Below, piece by piece: positions 18,281-27,942 of a stretch of 64,000 nucleotides of DNA (position 1 is the stretch's first letter; every line of letters begins with the position of its first letter). The position numbers and the translations under genes are program-made. Source of the stretch: Aquisalinus flavus (GTDB taxonomy: Bacteria; Pseudomonadota; Alphaproteobacteria; Caulobacterales; Parvularculaceae); NCBI RefSeq assembly GCF_022559625.1, contig NZ_CP042288.1, positions 62,001 through 126,000 of the forward strand, written 5' to 3'. The notes under the pieces were generated by a model. The model was given only the letters and a program-made list of their open reading frames with translations, was not told where the DNA came from and did no database searches.

Positions 18281-18484
18281 ATGTCAACAATCGCCACTAT
18301 TCTGGCCACTGCTGCTGTAACCGCCGGGGCCGTCGCCTTGTCGCGACGCTTTGCCGGCAAGTGGAAAGAAGCCAGGGATATCATGCGCCGGGTGCGCGAG
18401 GAGCCGTCTCCCTATGCCGGGCCTGACGTGATCGATTTCGAGAAAGACCCGGAAACCGGCACCTATCAGGCCCGCGAAGTCTGA
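18281..18484 (+). CDS. Small single-pass membrane protein, 67 aa
   Basis: ATG 18281 has AGGAGG 7 bases upstream. An N-terminal hydrophobic helix (TIATILATAAVTAGAVAL) is followed by a basic juxtamembrane patch (SRRFAGKWKEARDIMRR) and an acidic tail containing VIDFEKDPETGTYQ. The tail resembles C-termini of other short alphaproteobacterial membrane proteins, but I cannot name a family. It stands alone between the regulator operon and the exonuclease gene. Confidence 0.75.
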   Translation: MSTIATILATAAVTAGAVALSRRFAGKWKEARDIMRRVREEPSPYAGPDVIDFEKDPETGTYQAREV

Positions 18485-18622
18485 CGGGCCCTGTCGCAAC
18501 ACGCCGCGTGCGCCGGGATGCCGACGGGCCGGGGGTGTCATTGATATTTCTTTTGCATGGCTGATAGGCTCACCCTAGGGTGAGCTTTTTCGATGAAATA
18601 CTTGCGGAAACCAAGAACAACA

Positions 18623-19144
18623 ATGAACCAGCCGCGAATCGAACAGGGCAGGCAGATCGCGTTTATTGATCTGGAAGCATCTGGGCTCGGGTCCAAGTCA
18701 TGGCCTATCGAGATCGGGTGGGCCTTTGCCGACTGGCCTGTACGGGCGATGCTGATCAAGCCTGCCGACAGCTGGTCGCTGAACGCCTGGGAGAAATCCG
18801 CCGAGGAACTGCACCGAATCACCCCCGACAAGCTGATCCGGGAGGGCACGCCGGTGCTGGAAGCGGCGCTGGTCCTCAATGCCGCCTTTGCCAACGCCCA
18901 GGTTTATTCCGACGCGCCGGACTATGACGGCTACTGGCTCTATCGCCTGTATGAGGCGGCAGGCGTCAGGGCGAATTTCAAGCTTCTGGACTTTGCCGAA
19001 CTGATCAAGCCACTGGCGAAATCGACTCCGGTCGAGCTGGTCGGCCGCGCCCAGAAACTGGAGCCCCACACCCACCGCGCGGCCCAGGATGTGCGTCACC
19101 TCCAGACCATCTATCGCCTCGCGCTCGAAGAAGCCGGCGCGTAA
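18623..19144 (+). CDS. DEDDh-type 3'-5' exonuclease domain protein
   Basis: 173 residues with the RNase H-like exonuclease fold. Motif I is FIDLEASG (D16, E18), motif II probably YSDAPDYDGYW with Asp near 100, and motif III HTHRAAQDVRHL, giving the H-x4-D spacing of the DEDDh class. The WPIEIGWAF segment matches the strand after motif I in this family. It is short, without polymerase or helicase domains, so it could act on RNA or DNA ends. Start is uncertain: ATG 18593 gives ten more residues, and neither has a strong ribosome site. The alpha/beta hydrolase follows after 5 bases, suggesting co-transcription. Confidence 0.82.
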   Translation: MNQPRIEQGRQIAFIDLEASGLGSKSWPIEIGWAFADWPVRAMLIKPADSWSLNAWEKSAEELHRITPDKLIREGTPVLEAALVLNAAFANAQVYSDAPDYDGYWLYRLYEAAGVRANFKLLDFAELIKPLAKSTPVELVGRAQKLEPHTHRAAQDVRHLQTIYRLALEEAGA

Positions 19145-19149
19145 ATCCC

Positions 19150-20040
19150 ATGCACAGCACCATGGTAACCCTGCCGGATCGTGGCGGTGACATGCATCTA
19201 CGCCGCTGGGGCGATGGCGCGCCATCGGTGGTAGTGCTTCATGCCAATGGCCTGACCGCGCTGTCCTATCGCCAGTTGATCGCCCCGCTGGCAGCCGAAC
19301 ACGACATTCTTGCTTTCGATCACCGCGGCCATGGCCGCACCGGCCTGCCGGCCGATCCCGACGATTTACGCGACTGGCATGTCTATGCCGACGATGCCGC
19401 CGCGCTGCTGGCGCAGCACGCGCAGCCGGCAGAAGGCTGGACCCTGATCGGCCACTCCATGGGCGCGGTAACGTCCCTGATGGTCGCTGCCTCGGGCCGG
19501 ATTCCGGTGCGCCGGATCGTCATGATCGAGCCCGTTGTGGTGCCGGTCGCCGCCCACTGGATCGCCCGCTCGCCAATGCGCGGCGTCATGCGCGAGATCC
19601 TGCCGGTCGCGAGGAAGGCCGCCGCCCGGAGGGCCAGCTTTCCCGACGCTGTTGCTGCGAAGAACTCCTATGCCGGCAAGCCATTCTTCGCGCGCTGGGC
19701 TGACGGCGTGCTGGACGATTATCTGGCAGACGGGCTGGCGCATGACGGCGAGGCCGTGCGGCTTGCCTGCGATCCGGCGTGGGAGGCGGCTACCTTTGCC
19801 GCCCAGGGCCATTCTTTCTGGCAGGCACTCGACGCGGCGACGGCGGCAACGAACGGCAGGGTCAGCGCGATCTATGCCGAAACCGGCTCGACTGCCTCCG
19901 GCACCTCGCGCATCCGCCTGTCGGGCCAGGGCGTGCGAGGCATTGTCCTGCCGGCGGCCACTCATCTCGCCCCGCAGGAATACCCGGCAGAATGCGCCGC
20001 GCTCATTGCCGACATCATCCGGCAACCGGAGGCCGATTGA
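19150..20040 (+). CDS. Alpha/beta-fold hydrolase
   Basis: 296-residue soluble hydrolase. The oxyanion segment VVLHANGLTALSYRQL is at about residues 27-42, DHRGHGRTGLP follows, and the nucleophile elbow is LIGHSMGAVTS with Ser near 104. The catalytic His is probably in ATHLAPQEYP near residue 280. HANG replaces the usual HGxG. It starts 5 bases after the exonuclease stop. Esterase, lactonase or thioesterase activity cannot be separated by sequence. In-frame ATG at 19162 is an alternative start. Confidence 0.88.
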   Translation: MHSTMVTLPDRGGDMHLRRWGDGAPSVVVLHANGLTALSYRQLIAPLAAEHDILAFDHRGHGRTGLPADPDDLRDWHVYADDAAALLAQHAQPAEGWTLIGHSMGAVTSLMVAASGRIPVRRIVMIEPVVVPVAAHWIARSPMRGVMREILPVARKAAARRASFPDAVAAKNSYAGKPFFARWADGVLDDYLADGLAHDGEAVRLACDPAWEAATFAAQGHSFWQALDAATAATNGRVSAIYAETGSTASGTSRIRLSGQGVRGIVLPAATHLAPQEYPAECAALIADIIRQPEAD

Positions 20041-20155
20041 GCCGCCGAAGCCTAATAAGCGCTTGGAGTGCGGCATCCTTTTTGCTACGACCTGCCAAAC
20101 CGCACCCCGCCCGGGGTGGCAATCATTTACAACGAAGTCCAGGAGACGACCGACA

Positions 20156-20962
20156 ATGAGCGACACGCCGAGCGCCGCACCGAAAGAACCGAAACTGGAA
20201 GGCAGCCTGTACATGTTCCGCGAGCCGGAACTGCTCAGCAAGGAAAAGCACTCCGACCTGGGCATTTCCCGGCCGGAAAGCCCGTTTGCCTTTGCCGCCA
20301 ATATTCGCGCCGTCCCGCTGGTCGTGACCGAGATCGCGGCCGCGCAAAAGCATTATCCGATCATCTTCACCGATGAACAGAACCCGATGCCGCTCGCCGT
20401 TGTCGGCCTGATCGACGATGTGAACCTGTTCGTGAACGACAAGGGTGAATGGGACCAGAACGTCTACATCCCGGGCTATGTCCGCCGTTACCCGTTCGCG
20501 CTTGCTGGCGATCAGACGTCGAACCGCATGGCGATGATCGTCGACAGTGCCTATGAAGGCATCAAGAAGGGTTCCGACCTGCCGTTCTTCGATGGCGACA
20601 AGCTCTCTGCCGCGACGCAACAGGCGATGGATTACTGCACGAATTACGAGCGCGATCGCCAGGTCACGGTGAATTTCGCCAAGCAGCTGGCGACCTACAA
20701 CATCGTGTCGAACCAGGTTGCCCAGTTCACGCCGCAAGGCTCCGACCAGCCGCAGCCTTTCGCCCAGTATAATGGCGTCGAAGAGCAGAAGCTGTCTGCC
20801 CTGCCGGAGGAAAAATTCCTCGCGCTGCGTCAGGCCAACATCCTGCCGATCCTGTATGCGCAGCTCATGTCCATGGGCAACTGGCGCCTGCTGATGGAGC
20901 GCCGCGTGCGCCGCTTCAACCTGAAGGGCGAAGAAATGCTCAAGCCGGTCACCAAGCAATAG
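20156..20962 (+). CDS. SapC family protein
   Basis: 268 residues with AGGAG 10 bases before ATG. The core matches SapC: HYPIIFTDEQNPMPLAVVGL, YVPGYVRRYPFAL-like stretch (here YIPGYVRRYPFAL), then an acidic DLPFFDGDKLS loop. SapC was named from a Campylobacter S-layer locus, but in Alphaproteobacteria homologues often occur with TonB receptors and glycan-use genes; its biochemical role is not settled. No such partner is adjacent here. No signal peptide or membrane helix. It is followed by a clear terminator, so it is transcribed alone. Confidence 0.9.
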   Translation: MSDTPSAAPKEPKLEGSLYMFREPELLSKEKHSDLGISRPESPFAFAANIRAVPLVVTEIAAAQKHYPIIFTDEQNPMPLAVVGLIDDVNLFVNDKGEWDQNVYIPGYVRRYPFALAGDQTSNRMAMIVDSAYEGIKKGSDLPFFDGDKLSAATQQAMDYCTNYERDRQVTVNFAKQLATYNIVSNQVAQFTPQGSDQPQPFAQYNGVEEQKLSALPEEKFLALRQANILPILYAQLMSMGNWRLLMERRVRRFNLKGEEMLKPVTKQ

Positions 20963-20983
20963 GTCGACCCGTACCTGACTTCG

Positions 20984-21014
20984 AAAGCCGCCGGTGTCCC
21001 CGGCGGCTTTTTTG
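20984..21014 (+). terminator. Rho-independent terminator of the SapC gene
   Basis: An 11-bp perfect stem AAAGCCGCCGG/CCGGCGGCTTT with TGTCC loop followed by further Ts (TTTGTT), 21 bases after the stop codon. Confidence 0.9.
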
Positions 21015-21134
21015 TTGGCAGGCTCCTGCCCGCTCACCACACATAACATTCCGGCGAGACTGTGCGGTTTGCGATGCGCCCCACGCTGATTATGCTATGG
21101 CTGGGATCGATTGAAACACCGGACCGATAGTCTC

Positions 21135-23315
21135 ATGCGATCATTGTCTTTATTTGCCGCCGCCTTTCTCGCCATGCTCGTTGCCGGCACCGCGTCGCCC
21201 GTACAGGCGCAGGCTGTCTCCCAGCCAGTCGAAACCGGCAATGCCGTCAGCCAGCTGGTCGCCGAACAGGCAGGCATCGCCCCCGGCGAGACGATCCGCA
21301 TCGGGCTGTATCAGGAATTGCGCGAGGGCTGGCACGTCTACTGGATGAACCCGGGCGATTCCGGCCTGCCGCTGGAAATCGACTGGACCCTGCCGGAAGG
21401 CTTCGAGACTGGCGACATACAATACCCGCTGCCCCATCGCATCCCGCTCGGGCCGCTGGTCAATTTCGGCCATGAGGGCACGCCGCTATTCATGATTGAC
21501 CTGACGGCGCCAGCCGATGCCGCGCCGGGTCAGACAGTGAGCCTGAGTGCCGACGCGACATGGCTGATCTGCGCCGATATCTGCATCCCCGAAAGCGCGA
21601 CGCTGTCCCTGTCCTTGCCTGTGGTTGCCGAACCGGCGGGGGCGGACCCGGCCGGGGCGGCGCTCTTCGCCGAGGGCGATACCCACATGCCGGAACAGGG
21701 CGGGCTCGAGGCCGCGTGGTATGACCTTGGCGGCAAGCCGGTGCTGGAGCTGTCCGGCGATATCGATCCGCAGGCGGAGATCTTCTTCTTTCCCGCCGCG
21801 ATCAGCGTCGTCGAGCCGGCGGCAGAGCAGCAGGTCGTCGGGATCGATGACGGCGTGCGCCTGTTCCTGCAACCGTCCTTCGACTATGACCCGGCCGCAC
21901 TCGATGTGCTCGACGGCGTCGTGACCATCGGCGAGCGCGGGATCGCGATCGCTGCGGCCCAGACCGGGGCGCCGGCGGGTGTCACGCCGCCGGACGCGGC
22001 AACGCCAAGCGAGGCAGCTAATGCGGCACCGGCCGCCAGCGCGACGGCCCCGGCCTCCTCCGCCAGCCGAAACCTGTTCGCCATTCTCGGCCTCGCCTTC
22101 CTTGGCGGCATCATTCTCAACGTCATGCCCTGCGTCTTCCCGGTCATCTTCATCAAGGCGGCGAGCCTCGCCCATTCGGCGCAGGAAAAGCGCGCGACCA
22201 TCGTGCGCCATGGCTTCATCTATACCGCCGGTATCCTCGTCGCCTTTCTCGCCATTGCCGGCCTGTTGCTGGCGTTGCGGGCCGGGGGTGAGCAGATCGG
22301 CTGGGGCTTCCACCTGCAATCGCCGGTCACGGTCGCCGTCTTCGCCATCGTCATCTTCCTTGTCGGCTTGAACCTTGCCGGCCTGTTCGAGATCGGCACC
22401 AGCGTGCAGGGGGTCGGCACCGGCCTCGCCGCCAAGGGCGGCAATTCCGGCGCGTTCTTTACCGGCCTGCTGGCCGTCGCCGTCGCCGCGCCCTGTATCG
22501 GGCCGTTTCTCGGCGTGCCGGTCGGCTTCGCCCTGTCGGCGCAGCAGCCTGCCATTGTCGGCTTGCTGGTGTTTGCCGTGATGGGGCTCGGCCTCGCCCT
22601 GCCATATCTCCTGATCTCGCTCATCCCCGGAATCGCAAAGGCGCTGCCGAGGCCCGGCGCGTGGATGGAAGTGTTCAAGCAGGTCTTGTCCTTTGCCATG
22701 TTCGCGACCCTGGTCTGGTTGATCTGGACACTGACCCTGCAGGCGGGGACCGACGGGCTGGTGCTGGTGCTCATTGCGCTGTTGCTTACCGGCTTTGCCG
22801 CCTGGGCCTTCGGCTTGTCCCAGCGCAGCACCGGCAGTGGTGCGCGCCTGTTCGCCCGCGTTCTGGCGCTCGCGGCGATCGGCGGAGGCCTCTATGTGCT
22901 TGCCGGCATCACCCCGCAATTGCGCACGGCCGATTATGTGGCCTCGGCACCGGGCGAGGGCGATCTGTCAAAGCTGCCGACCGTTGCCTATTCCGAAGCC
23001 ACGCTGGAAGAGCTGCGCGCGGCGGGCACGCCGGTCTTCATCGACTTCACCGCCGCCTGGTGCGTGACCTGCCAGGTCAACAAGCAGACCGTCCTGACCC
23101 GCCAGCAGGTCGTCAGCCAGTTCCACGAGAAAGGCGTCGTCTACATGGTTGCCGACTGGACGGTGCAGGACCCGGAGATCACGCGCGCGCTTGAGGCACA
23201 GGGCCGCTCCGGCGTGCCGCTCTATCTGTTTTACGCACCGGGTGCGTCTGAAGCGCAAGTGCTCCCGCAAGTGTTATCGTTCGACATCATGCGCGAGACA
23301 TTCTCCGTGCTATAG
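21135..23315 (+). CDS. DsbD/ScsB-type thiol:disulfide interchange protein
   Basis: 726-residue inner-membrane reductase passing electrons from cytosolic thioredoxin to periplasmic proteins. Signal peptide at residues 1-26 (MRSLSLFAAAFLAMLVAG). The N-terminal periplasmic domain contains WLICADICIPES (Cys pair, about residues 140-150), typical of the ScsB/DsbD N-domain. The membrane domain from about residue 315 has NVMPCVFPVIFIKA and APCIGPFLG, the two core cysteines. The C-terminal thioredoxin domain carries WCVTCQVNK near residues 640-650. ATG 21135 is chosen for the signal peptide; the frame extends 8 codons upstream. A thioredoxin-like gene follows after 52 bases and may be a client. Confidence 0.92.
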   Translation: MRSLSLFAAAFLAMLVAGTASPVQAQAVSQPVETGNAVSQLVAEQAGIAPGETIRIGLYQELREGWHVYWMNPGDSGLPLEIDWTLPEGFETGDIQYPLPHRIPLGPLVNFGHEGTPLFMIDLTAPADAAPGQTVSLSADATWLICADICIPESATLSLSLPVVAEPAGADPAGAALFAEGDTHMPEQGGLEAAWYDLGGKPVLELSGDIDPQAEIFFFPAAISVVEPAAEQQVVGIDDGVRLFLQPSFDYDPAALDVLDGVVTIGERGIAIAAAQTGAPAGVTPPDAATPSEAANAAPAASATAPASSASRNLFAILGLAFLGGIILNVMPCVFPVIFIKAASLAHSAQEKRATIVRHGFIYTAGILVAFLAIAGLLLALRAGGEQIGWGFHLQSPVTVAVFAIVIFLVGLNLAGLFEIGTSVQGVGTGLAAKGGNSGAFFTGLLAVAVAAPCIGPFLGVPVGFALSAQQPAIVGLLVFAVMGLGLALPYLLISLIPGIAKALPRPGAWMEVFKQVLSFAMFATLVWLIWTLTLQAGTDGLVLVLIALLLTGFAAWAFGLSQRSTGSGARLFARVLALAAIGGGLYVLAGITPQLRTADYVASAPGEGDLSKLPTVAYSEATLEELRAAGTPVFIDFTAAWCVTCQVNKQTVLTRQQVVSQFHEKGVVYMVADWTVQDPEITRALEAQGRSGVPLYLFYAPGASEAQVLPQVLSFDIMRETFSVL

Positions 23316-23367
23316 TTTCGTGCTGATTCCGGCCTATATCGGCCTTTGATCTGGAGGAGATTGATCG

Positions 23368-23967
23368 ATGAAAGTTCTGTTTGCATCCGTGGCGACCCTT
23401 ACGCTGGGCATTGGCGCTGCCTTTGCCGCGCCCGAAATCGGCGCGCCGGCCCCGGCCTTTACCGGCACGACCACATCAGGCGATACCGTTTCGCTGGCCG
23501 ATCTGGCCGGGGAAAAGGTCATCCTGGAATGGACCAACCATGACTGCCCCTTCGTCAAGAAACACTATGACGCCGGCAACATGCAGATGACACAGGAAGC
23601 CGCTGCCGGGAACGGCTATACGTGGCTGACCATCATTTCGTCCGCCCCCGGAAAACAGGGCCATGTGTCCGCCGACATGGCTGATGATCTGACCGAGACG
23701 CGCAGCGCCAGCCCGGCTCATGTCATCCTCGATGAATCCGGTGAAATCGGCACGGCCTATGCCGCCAAGACGACGCCGCACATGTACATCATCGACGAAG
23801 ACGGCACGCTGGTTTACGCGGGCGGCATCGATTCGATCCCGTCTGCCGACCAGGCCGACATTGAAAAGGCCGAGAACTATGTTCTTGCCGCCATGGCAAA
23901 TATCGAGGCAGGCGAGCCGGTCGCGACGCCGCAGAGCCAGCCCTATGGCTGCAGCGTGAAATACTGA
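23368..23967 (+). CDS. Exported thioredoxin-fold/AhpC-TSA-like protein
   Basis: 199 residues. Signal peptide MKVLFASVATLTLGIGAAFA. The redoxin fold is seen as IGAPAPAFTGTTTSGDTVSLADLAG and an active-site loop NHDCPFVKKHY, which keeps a single cysteine (near residue 66) with no resolving CxxC partner; a second Cys lies at the C-terminus (YGCSVKY). The TPHMYIIDEDGTLVY stretch contains the cis-Pro region. It follows the DsbD-like gene and is likely periplasmic, so it may be reduced by it; that link is inferred from order only. Confidence 0.88.
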   Translation: MKVLFASVATLTLGIGAAFAAPEIGAPAPAFTGTTTSGDTVSLADLAGEKVILEWTNHDCPFVKKHYDAGNMQMTQEAAAGNGYTWLTIISSAPGKQGHVSADMADDLTETRSASPAHVILDESGEIGTAYAAKTTPHMYIIDEDGTLVYAGGIDSIPSADQADIEKAENYVLAAMANIEAGEPVATPQSQPYGCSVKY

Positions 23968-23996
23968 GCCGACGGCTTTCAGCCTGAAAAACATGG

Positions 23997-24030
23997 AAAG
24001 CCTGTGCCGCTCGCGGTGCAGGCTTTTTGT
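23997..24030 (+). terminator. Rho-independent terminator after the thioredoxin-like gene
   Basis: Stem of 13 pairs between AAAGCCTGTGCCG and CGGTGCAGGCTTT (two G-U wobble pairs in RNA), CTCG loop, then TTTGTTT. Confidence 0.85.
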
Positions 24031-24110
24031 TTGGGCTTCTTTTCGCGCCGGGGGCTGGCAAAGCGGCGCCGGTCCGCTAATGAGGGGGCGACAGAAAACA
24101 GGAGAGCCCG

Positions 24111-25772
24111 ATGAGCGAGAAACTGACCGACTTGGCCGAATGGAAAGCGCTGGAAGACGAGGCGAGCAGCCTGGCGCAGGTGCATATGCGCGACCTGTTC
24201 ACGCGCGATGACGCCCGCTTCGACAAGCTCTCCGGCGAGGCGGCAGGCCTGTTCGTCGACTATTCCAAGAACCTCGTCACCGAAGAGACGGTCGGCAAGC
24301 TGCTCTCCCTCGCCAGCGCCCGTGGCCTCGAAGACAAGCGCGCGGCGATGTATGCCGGGGACAAGATCAACGAAACCGAAGACCGCGCCGTGCTGCATGT
24401 CGCCTTGCGCGACACCACCCATGGCAAATACAGCGTCGATGGCGAGGACGTCATGCCGCTGATCGAGGAAGAGCTGTCGCGCATGGACCGGTTCTGCGCC
24501 GCGATCCATTCCGGCGGCCACACCGGCTATACCGGCAAACCGCTCACCACGATCGTCAATATCGGTATCGGCGGATCGGACCTTGGCCCGGTCATGATCA
24601 CCGAGGCGCTGAAACCCTACTGGATCGAGGGCCGGGAGTGCCATTTCGTCTCCAATGTCGACGGCACGCACCTCGCCGAGACGCTCGCCGCCGTCGACCC
24701 GGAGACGACACTGTTCATCATCGCATCCAAGACCTTCACCACGCAGGAGACGATGACCAACGCCATGTCCGCCCGCGACTGGTTCCTGCAACGGGGCGCG
24801 AGCGAGGCCGATGTCGCCAAACACTTCATTGCCCTGTCGACCAATGCTGGAGAAGTATCCAAATTTGGTATCGACACGGACAATATGTTCAAATTCTGGG
24901 ACTGGGTCGGCGGGCGCTATTCCCTGTGGTCGGCGATCGGCCTGTCGATCGCGCTGCAGGTCGGCTTCGAGAACTTCCGCAAGCTGCTCGACGGTGCCGC
25001 GGCCATGGACCGCCATTTCGAGACCGCGCCGCTCAACGAAAACCTGCCGGCGCTGCTCGCGCTGATCGGCGTGTGGAACCGCAACTTCCTCGATATCGGC
25101 ACCCATGCCGTGCTGCCCTATGACCAGTATCTGCACCGGCTCGCGGCCTATCTGCAGCAGGCGGATATGGAATCGAACGGCAAGGGCGTCGTCATGGATG
25201 GCTCGGCTGTCAGCGCATCGACCGGACCGGTCATTTTCGGCGAGCCCGGCACCAACGGCCAGCACGCCTTCTACCAGCTTATCCATCAGGGCACGGATAA
25301 AATCTCCGCCGACTTCATCGCCCCGGCGCTGAGCCACAACCCGCTCGGCGACCATCACGTCAAGCTGCTGGCGAATTTCCTCGCGCAGCCCGAAGCGCTG
25401 ATGCGCGGCAAGACGACGGACGAAGTCAAGGCCGAACTCGGCGACAGCATCCCCGCCGACAGGCTCGACATGATCGCCAGGCACAAGACCTTCACCGGCA
25501 ACCGGCCGACCAATTCGATCCTGATGGAGAGGCTGACGCCGGAGACGCTGGGGGCGCTGATCGCCCTCTATGAGCACAAGATCTTCTGCCAGGGCGTGAT
25601 CTGGGGCATCAACTCCTTCGACCAGTGGGGCGTCGAACTGGGCAAGGTGCTGGCCAAGGCGATCCTGCCGGAACTGGCCGAACGCGGCCAGGACAAGCCC
25701 GCCGCGACGGCCCATGACGCGTCAACAAACGGCCTCATTGACCGGATAAACAGGATCCGCAAATCAAGCTGA
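24111..25772 (+). CDS. pgi: Glucose-6-phosphate isomerase
   Basis: 553-residue cytosolic enzyme interconverting glucose-6-phosphate and fructose-6-phosphate. Family signatures are visible: [13 protein letters not shown] near residues 147-159, [14 protein letters not shown] near 206-219, [15 protein letters not shown] near 263-277 (matching the PGI pattern DxxGGRYSxxS), and [19 protein letters not shown] near 374-392. Length equals the E. coli type enzyme. AGGAG is 6 bases upstream of ATG. It lies after a terminator and before a repeat-bearing gap, so it appears to be its own unit. Confidence 0.96.
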   Translation: MSEKLTDLAEWKALEDEASSLAQVHMRDLFTRDDARFDKLSGEAAGLFVDYSKNLVTEETVGKLLSLASARGLEDKRAAMYAGDKINETEDRAVLHVALRDTTHGKYSVDGEDVMPLIEEELSRMDRFCAAIHSGGHTGYTGKPLTTIVNIGIGGSDLGPVMITEALKPYWIEGRECHFVSNVDGTHLAETLAAVDPETTLFIIASKTFTTQETMTNAMSARDWFLQRGASEADVAKHFIALSTNAGEVSKFGIDTDNMFKFWDWVGGRYSLWSAIGLSIALQVGFENFRKLLDGAAAMDRHFETAPLNENLPALLALIGVWNRNFLDIGTHAVLPYDQYLHRLAAYLQQADMESNGKGVVMDGSAVSASTGPVIFGEPGTNGQHAFYQLIHQGTDKISADFIAPALSHNPLGDHHVKLLANFLAQPEALMRGKTTDEVKAELGDSIPADRLDMIARHKTFTGNRPTNSILMERLTPETLGALIALYEHKIFCQGVIWGINSFDQWGVELGKVLAKAILPELAERGQDKPAATAHDASTNGLIDRINRIRKSS

Positions 25773-25774
25773 CC

Positions 25775-25880
25775 TTGCCCCTTCGTGGCCCGGCAAAGCC
25801 GGGCACCTCAGGGTGAGGCAAGTTTGGTGTTGAGCCCTCATCCTCAGGCGCTCGCGTTAGCGAGCCACGAAGGACGGGGG
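25775..25880. repeat. Paired inverted REP-like element (family A), copy 1
   Basis: Two copies of a 40-45 bp palindromic element lie head to head. Arm one, read on the minus strand, is CCTCACCCTGAGGTGC, a CCGGCTTTGCCGG hairpin, then CACGAAGGGG; arm two on the plus strand is CCCTCATCCTCAGGCGC, a CTCGCGTTAGCGAG hairpin, then CCACGAAGGAC. The flanks are conserved and the central hairpin sequence differs while keeping its pairing. The same paired arrangement occurs near 28.9 kb. Confidence 0.8.
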
Positions 25881-25900
25881 CGGGCGGAAGGATTAATCAT

Positions 25901-26530
25901 ATGATTGGTAAATTGGTACGTTCGATCATCGCGGTCCTGAGCATGTTTCTCGTCTTGCCCGCCTCGGCCCAGGACCTGCCGCAAGGCTGGGAGGGCGATG
26001 ACATCGTCTATGCCCGCATCCAGACCTCCATGGGCGATATCGACCTCGCCCTGAACCGGACAAAGGCGCCGGTCACGGTCGAGAACTTCTTCGCCTACGC
26101 CACCAAGGGCTATTATGACCGCACGATCTTTCACCGTGTCGTTGCCGGGCGGCTGATCCAGGGCGGCGGCTATTCGCGTACGCTGCTCGAGCGCCCGACC
26201 ATGGACCCGATCGAGAACGAAGCGGCCAACGGCCTCGACAATGAGCGCGGCACGATTGCCATGGCCCGCTATACCGAGCCGCATTCGGCGACGAACCAGT
26301 GGTATATCAACCTCCGCCATAATGAGGAACTCGACCATGAGGGCGAGGCGCTGATGCTCGACTGGGGCTATGCCGTGTTCGGCCAGGTCGTCGCCGGCAT
26401 GGAGGTGGTCGACGCCATCGGCATGGTCGAGACGACGGCCCAGGGCCAGTTCGACGAGGATGTGCCGGCCGAGCCGGTCATCATCGAACGGGTCGACGAG
26501 ATCGCGGCGGAAGAGGTGGGCGCGGAGTAA
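25901..26530 (+). CDS. Exported peptidyl-prolyl cis-trans isomerase (cyclophilin)
   Basis: 209 residues: signal peptide MIGKLVRSIIAVLSMFLVLPASA, then a cyclophilin domain that catalyses proline isomerisation in periplasmic protein folding. Seen are IQTSMGDIDLALNRTKAPVTVENF, YYDRTIFHRVVAGRLIQGGG (active-site Arg and Phe region) and IAMARYTEPHSATNQWYINL. The stretch FGQVVAGMEVVDAI near residues 158-171 closes the fold. The usual FKLH loop is variant. It lies between the family A repeat and the convergent cfa-type gene, ending one base before the latter's stop. Confidence 0.92.
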   Translation: MIGKLVRSIIAVLSMFLVLPASAQDLPQGWEGDDIVYARIQTSMGDIDLALNRTKAPVTVENFFAYATKGYYDRTIFHRVVAGRLIQGGGYSRTLLERPTMDPIENEAANGLDNERGTIAMARYTEPHSATNQWYINLRHNEELDHEGEALMLDWGYAVFGQVVAGMEVVDAIGMVETTAQGQFDEDVPAEPVIIERVDEIAAEEVGAE

Positions 26531-27811
26531 TTATTGCGCGGCGAGCGGATGCACCGTGCCAGTGCCTTCGCTGCGGTGACAATCCGGCCCGCCATCCTTT
26601 GCCGCCAGTTCCGCTTCCTTCTCCGCGATATAGTCGCGTGTCATCGGCACCGCCGTCTGGTCATGGGCGATCTGGATCTGGAAATTGCACATGATCTGTG
26701 CCCGGAACGCCATTTCCGATGAGGCGAGATAGAAATCCCACATCCGGCAGAAGCGCTCGTCATGGAGCGCCTTCGCCTCATCCCAGCGCGCCGTGAACCG
26801 CTCGCGCCAGTGGCGGATCGTTTCCGCGTAATGCAGGCGCAGATATTCGATATCGGTAACGACGAGGCCCGTCTCCTCGATCACCGAGACGACCTCCGAC
26901 AGGGCCGGGATATAACCGCCGGGGAAGATATACCTGGCAATGAACGGATTGGTGATTCCGGGCGGGCCGAAACGGCCGATCGTGTGGATCAGGCCGACCC
27001 CGCCGGGCTTCAGCATCTGCGCGCATTTCTCGAAATAGTTCCTGTAATGATTGACGCCGACATGCTCGAACATACCGACGGAGACGATACGGTCGAACTG
27101 CCGATCCAGCGTGCGATAGTCCTGCAGCTTGAATGTCGCCCGGTCGGCAAGCCCGCTCTCGACCGCGCGGCGGATGGCGACGCCGAGCTGGTCATGGGAC
27201 AAGGTGACGCCGGTGACGTTCACGCCGCAATTGCGCGCCAGATACAGCCCCATGCCGCCCCAGCCGCAGCCGATATCGAGCACGTCCTCCCCCGGCCGGG
27301 CCAGCAGCTTTGCCGCGATATGGCGCTTTTTCAGCAGCTGCGCCTCGTCCAGCGACGTTTCCGGCGTCGGGAAATAGGCGCAGGAATACTGCATGTCCTG
27401 GTCGAGAAACAGGTGATACAGCTCATCGCCGAGATCGTAGTGGTGCTGCACATTCCTGGACGAGCGCGACAGCGTGTTGAGCTGATCGAAACGGCGCCGG
27501 GCAAAGCGCAGCCATTGCATGACGCGCATCCAGAAAGAGCGCGCCGCCACCGGCCCGGTATTCCTGTAGATCAGGTCGAGCAGGTCATAGACGCTGCCCT
27601 TGGCCATGACGAGTTCGCCCTCCATATACGCTTCGCCAAGCTTCAGCGTCGGGTCCATGGCGATCTTGCGCGGCGTGTCCTTAGCCGTCAGTTCGACGCA
27701 GATACAGGGGCCGGTGCCATCACCATAGGTCTGTTCGCGACCATCATGGGTGGTGACGACAAGACATCCCGTCTTGATCATGCCGTCCAGAACGCGATGC
27801 AGTATGCTCAT
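26531..27811 (-). CDS. Cyclopropane-fatty-acyl-phospholipid synthase family protein
   Basis: 426-residue SAM-dependent methyltransferase adding a methylene bridge across unsaturated acyl chains of membrane lipids. The SAM pocket VLDIGCGWGGMGLYLA lies around residues 180-195; LSRSSRNVQHHYDLGDELYHLFLD and YSCAYF before it and GMFEHVGVNHYRNYF after it are family landmarks. The N-terminal accessory domain (residues 1-110) matches the Mycobacterium/E. coli pattern, including LKLGEAYMEGEL. The C-terminus ends with a His-rich CHRSEGTGTVHP tail not needed for catalysis. It is divergent from ppk2. Confidence 0.94.
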   Translation of the reverse strand: MSILHRVLDGMIKTGCLVVTTHDGREQTYGDGTGPCICVELTAKDTPRKIAMDPTLKLGEAYMEGELVMAKGSVYDLLDLIYRNTGPVAARSFWMRVMQWLRFARRRFDQLNTLSRSSRNVQHHYDLGDELYHLFLDQDMQYSCAYFPTPETSLDEAQLLKKRHIAAKLLARPGEDVLDIGCGWGGMGLYLARNCGVNVTGVTLSHDQLGVAIRRAVESGLADRATFKLQDYRTLDRQFDRIVSVGMFEHVGVNHYRNYFEKCAQMLKPGGVGLIHTIGRFGPPGITNPFIARYIFPGGYIPALSEVVSVIEETGLVVTDIEYLRLHYAETIRHWRERFTARWDEAKALHDERFCRMWDFYLASSEMAFRAQIMCNFQIQIAHDQTAVPMTRDYIAEKEAELAAKDGGPDCHRSEGTGTVHPLAAQ

Positions 27812-27942
27812 GTCGCTCTCCTCGTTCTGCGCCCGAGTATAGGACGATTAACCCTGCCGGGCCAGCCCGCTGGCGCCTAAGCCCTTGATCGTGCAGGATG
27901 GATGGCAGAAACGCCCGCTAAACTGCATGAGAGAGACGCCCG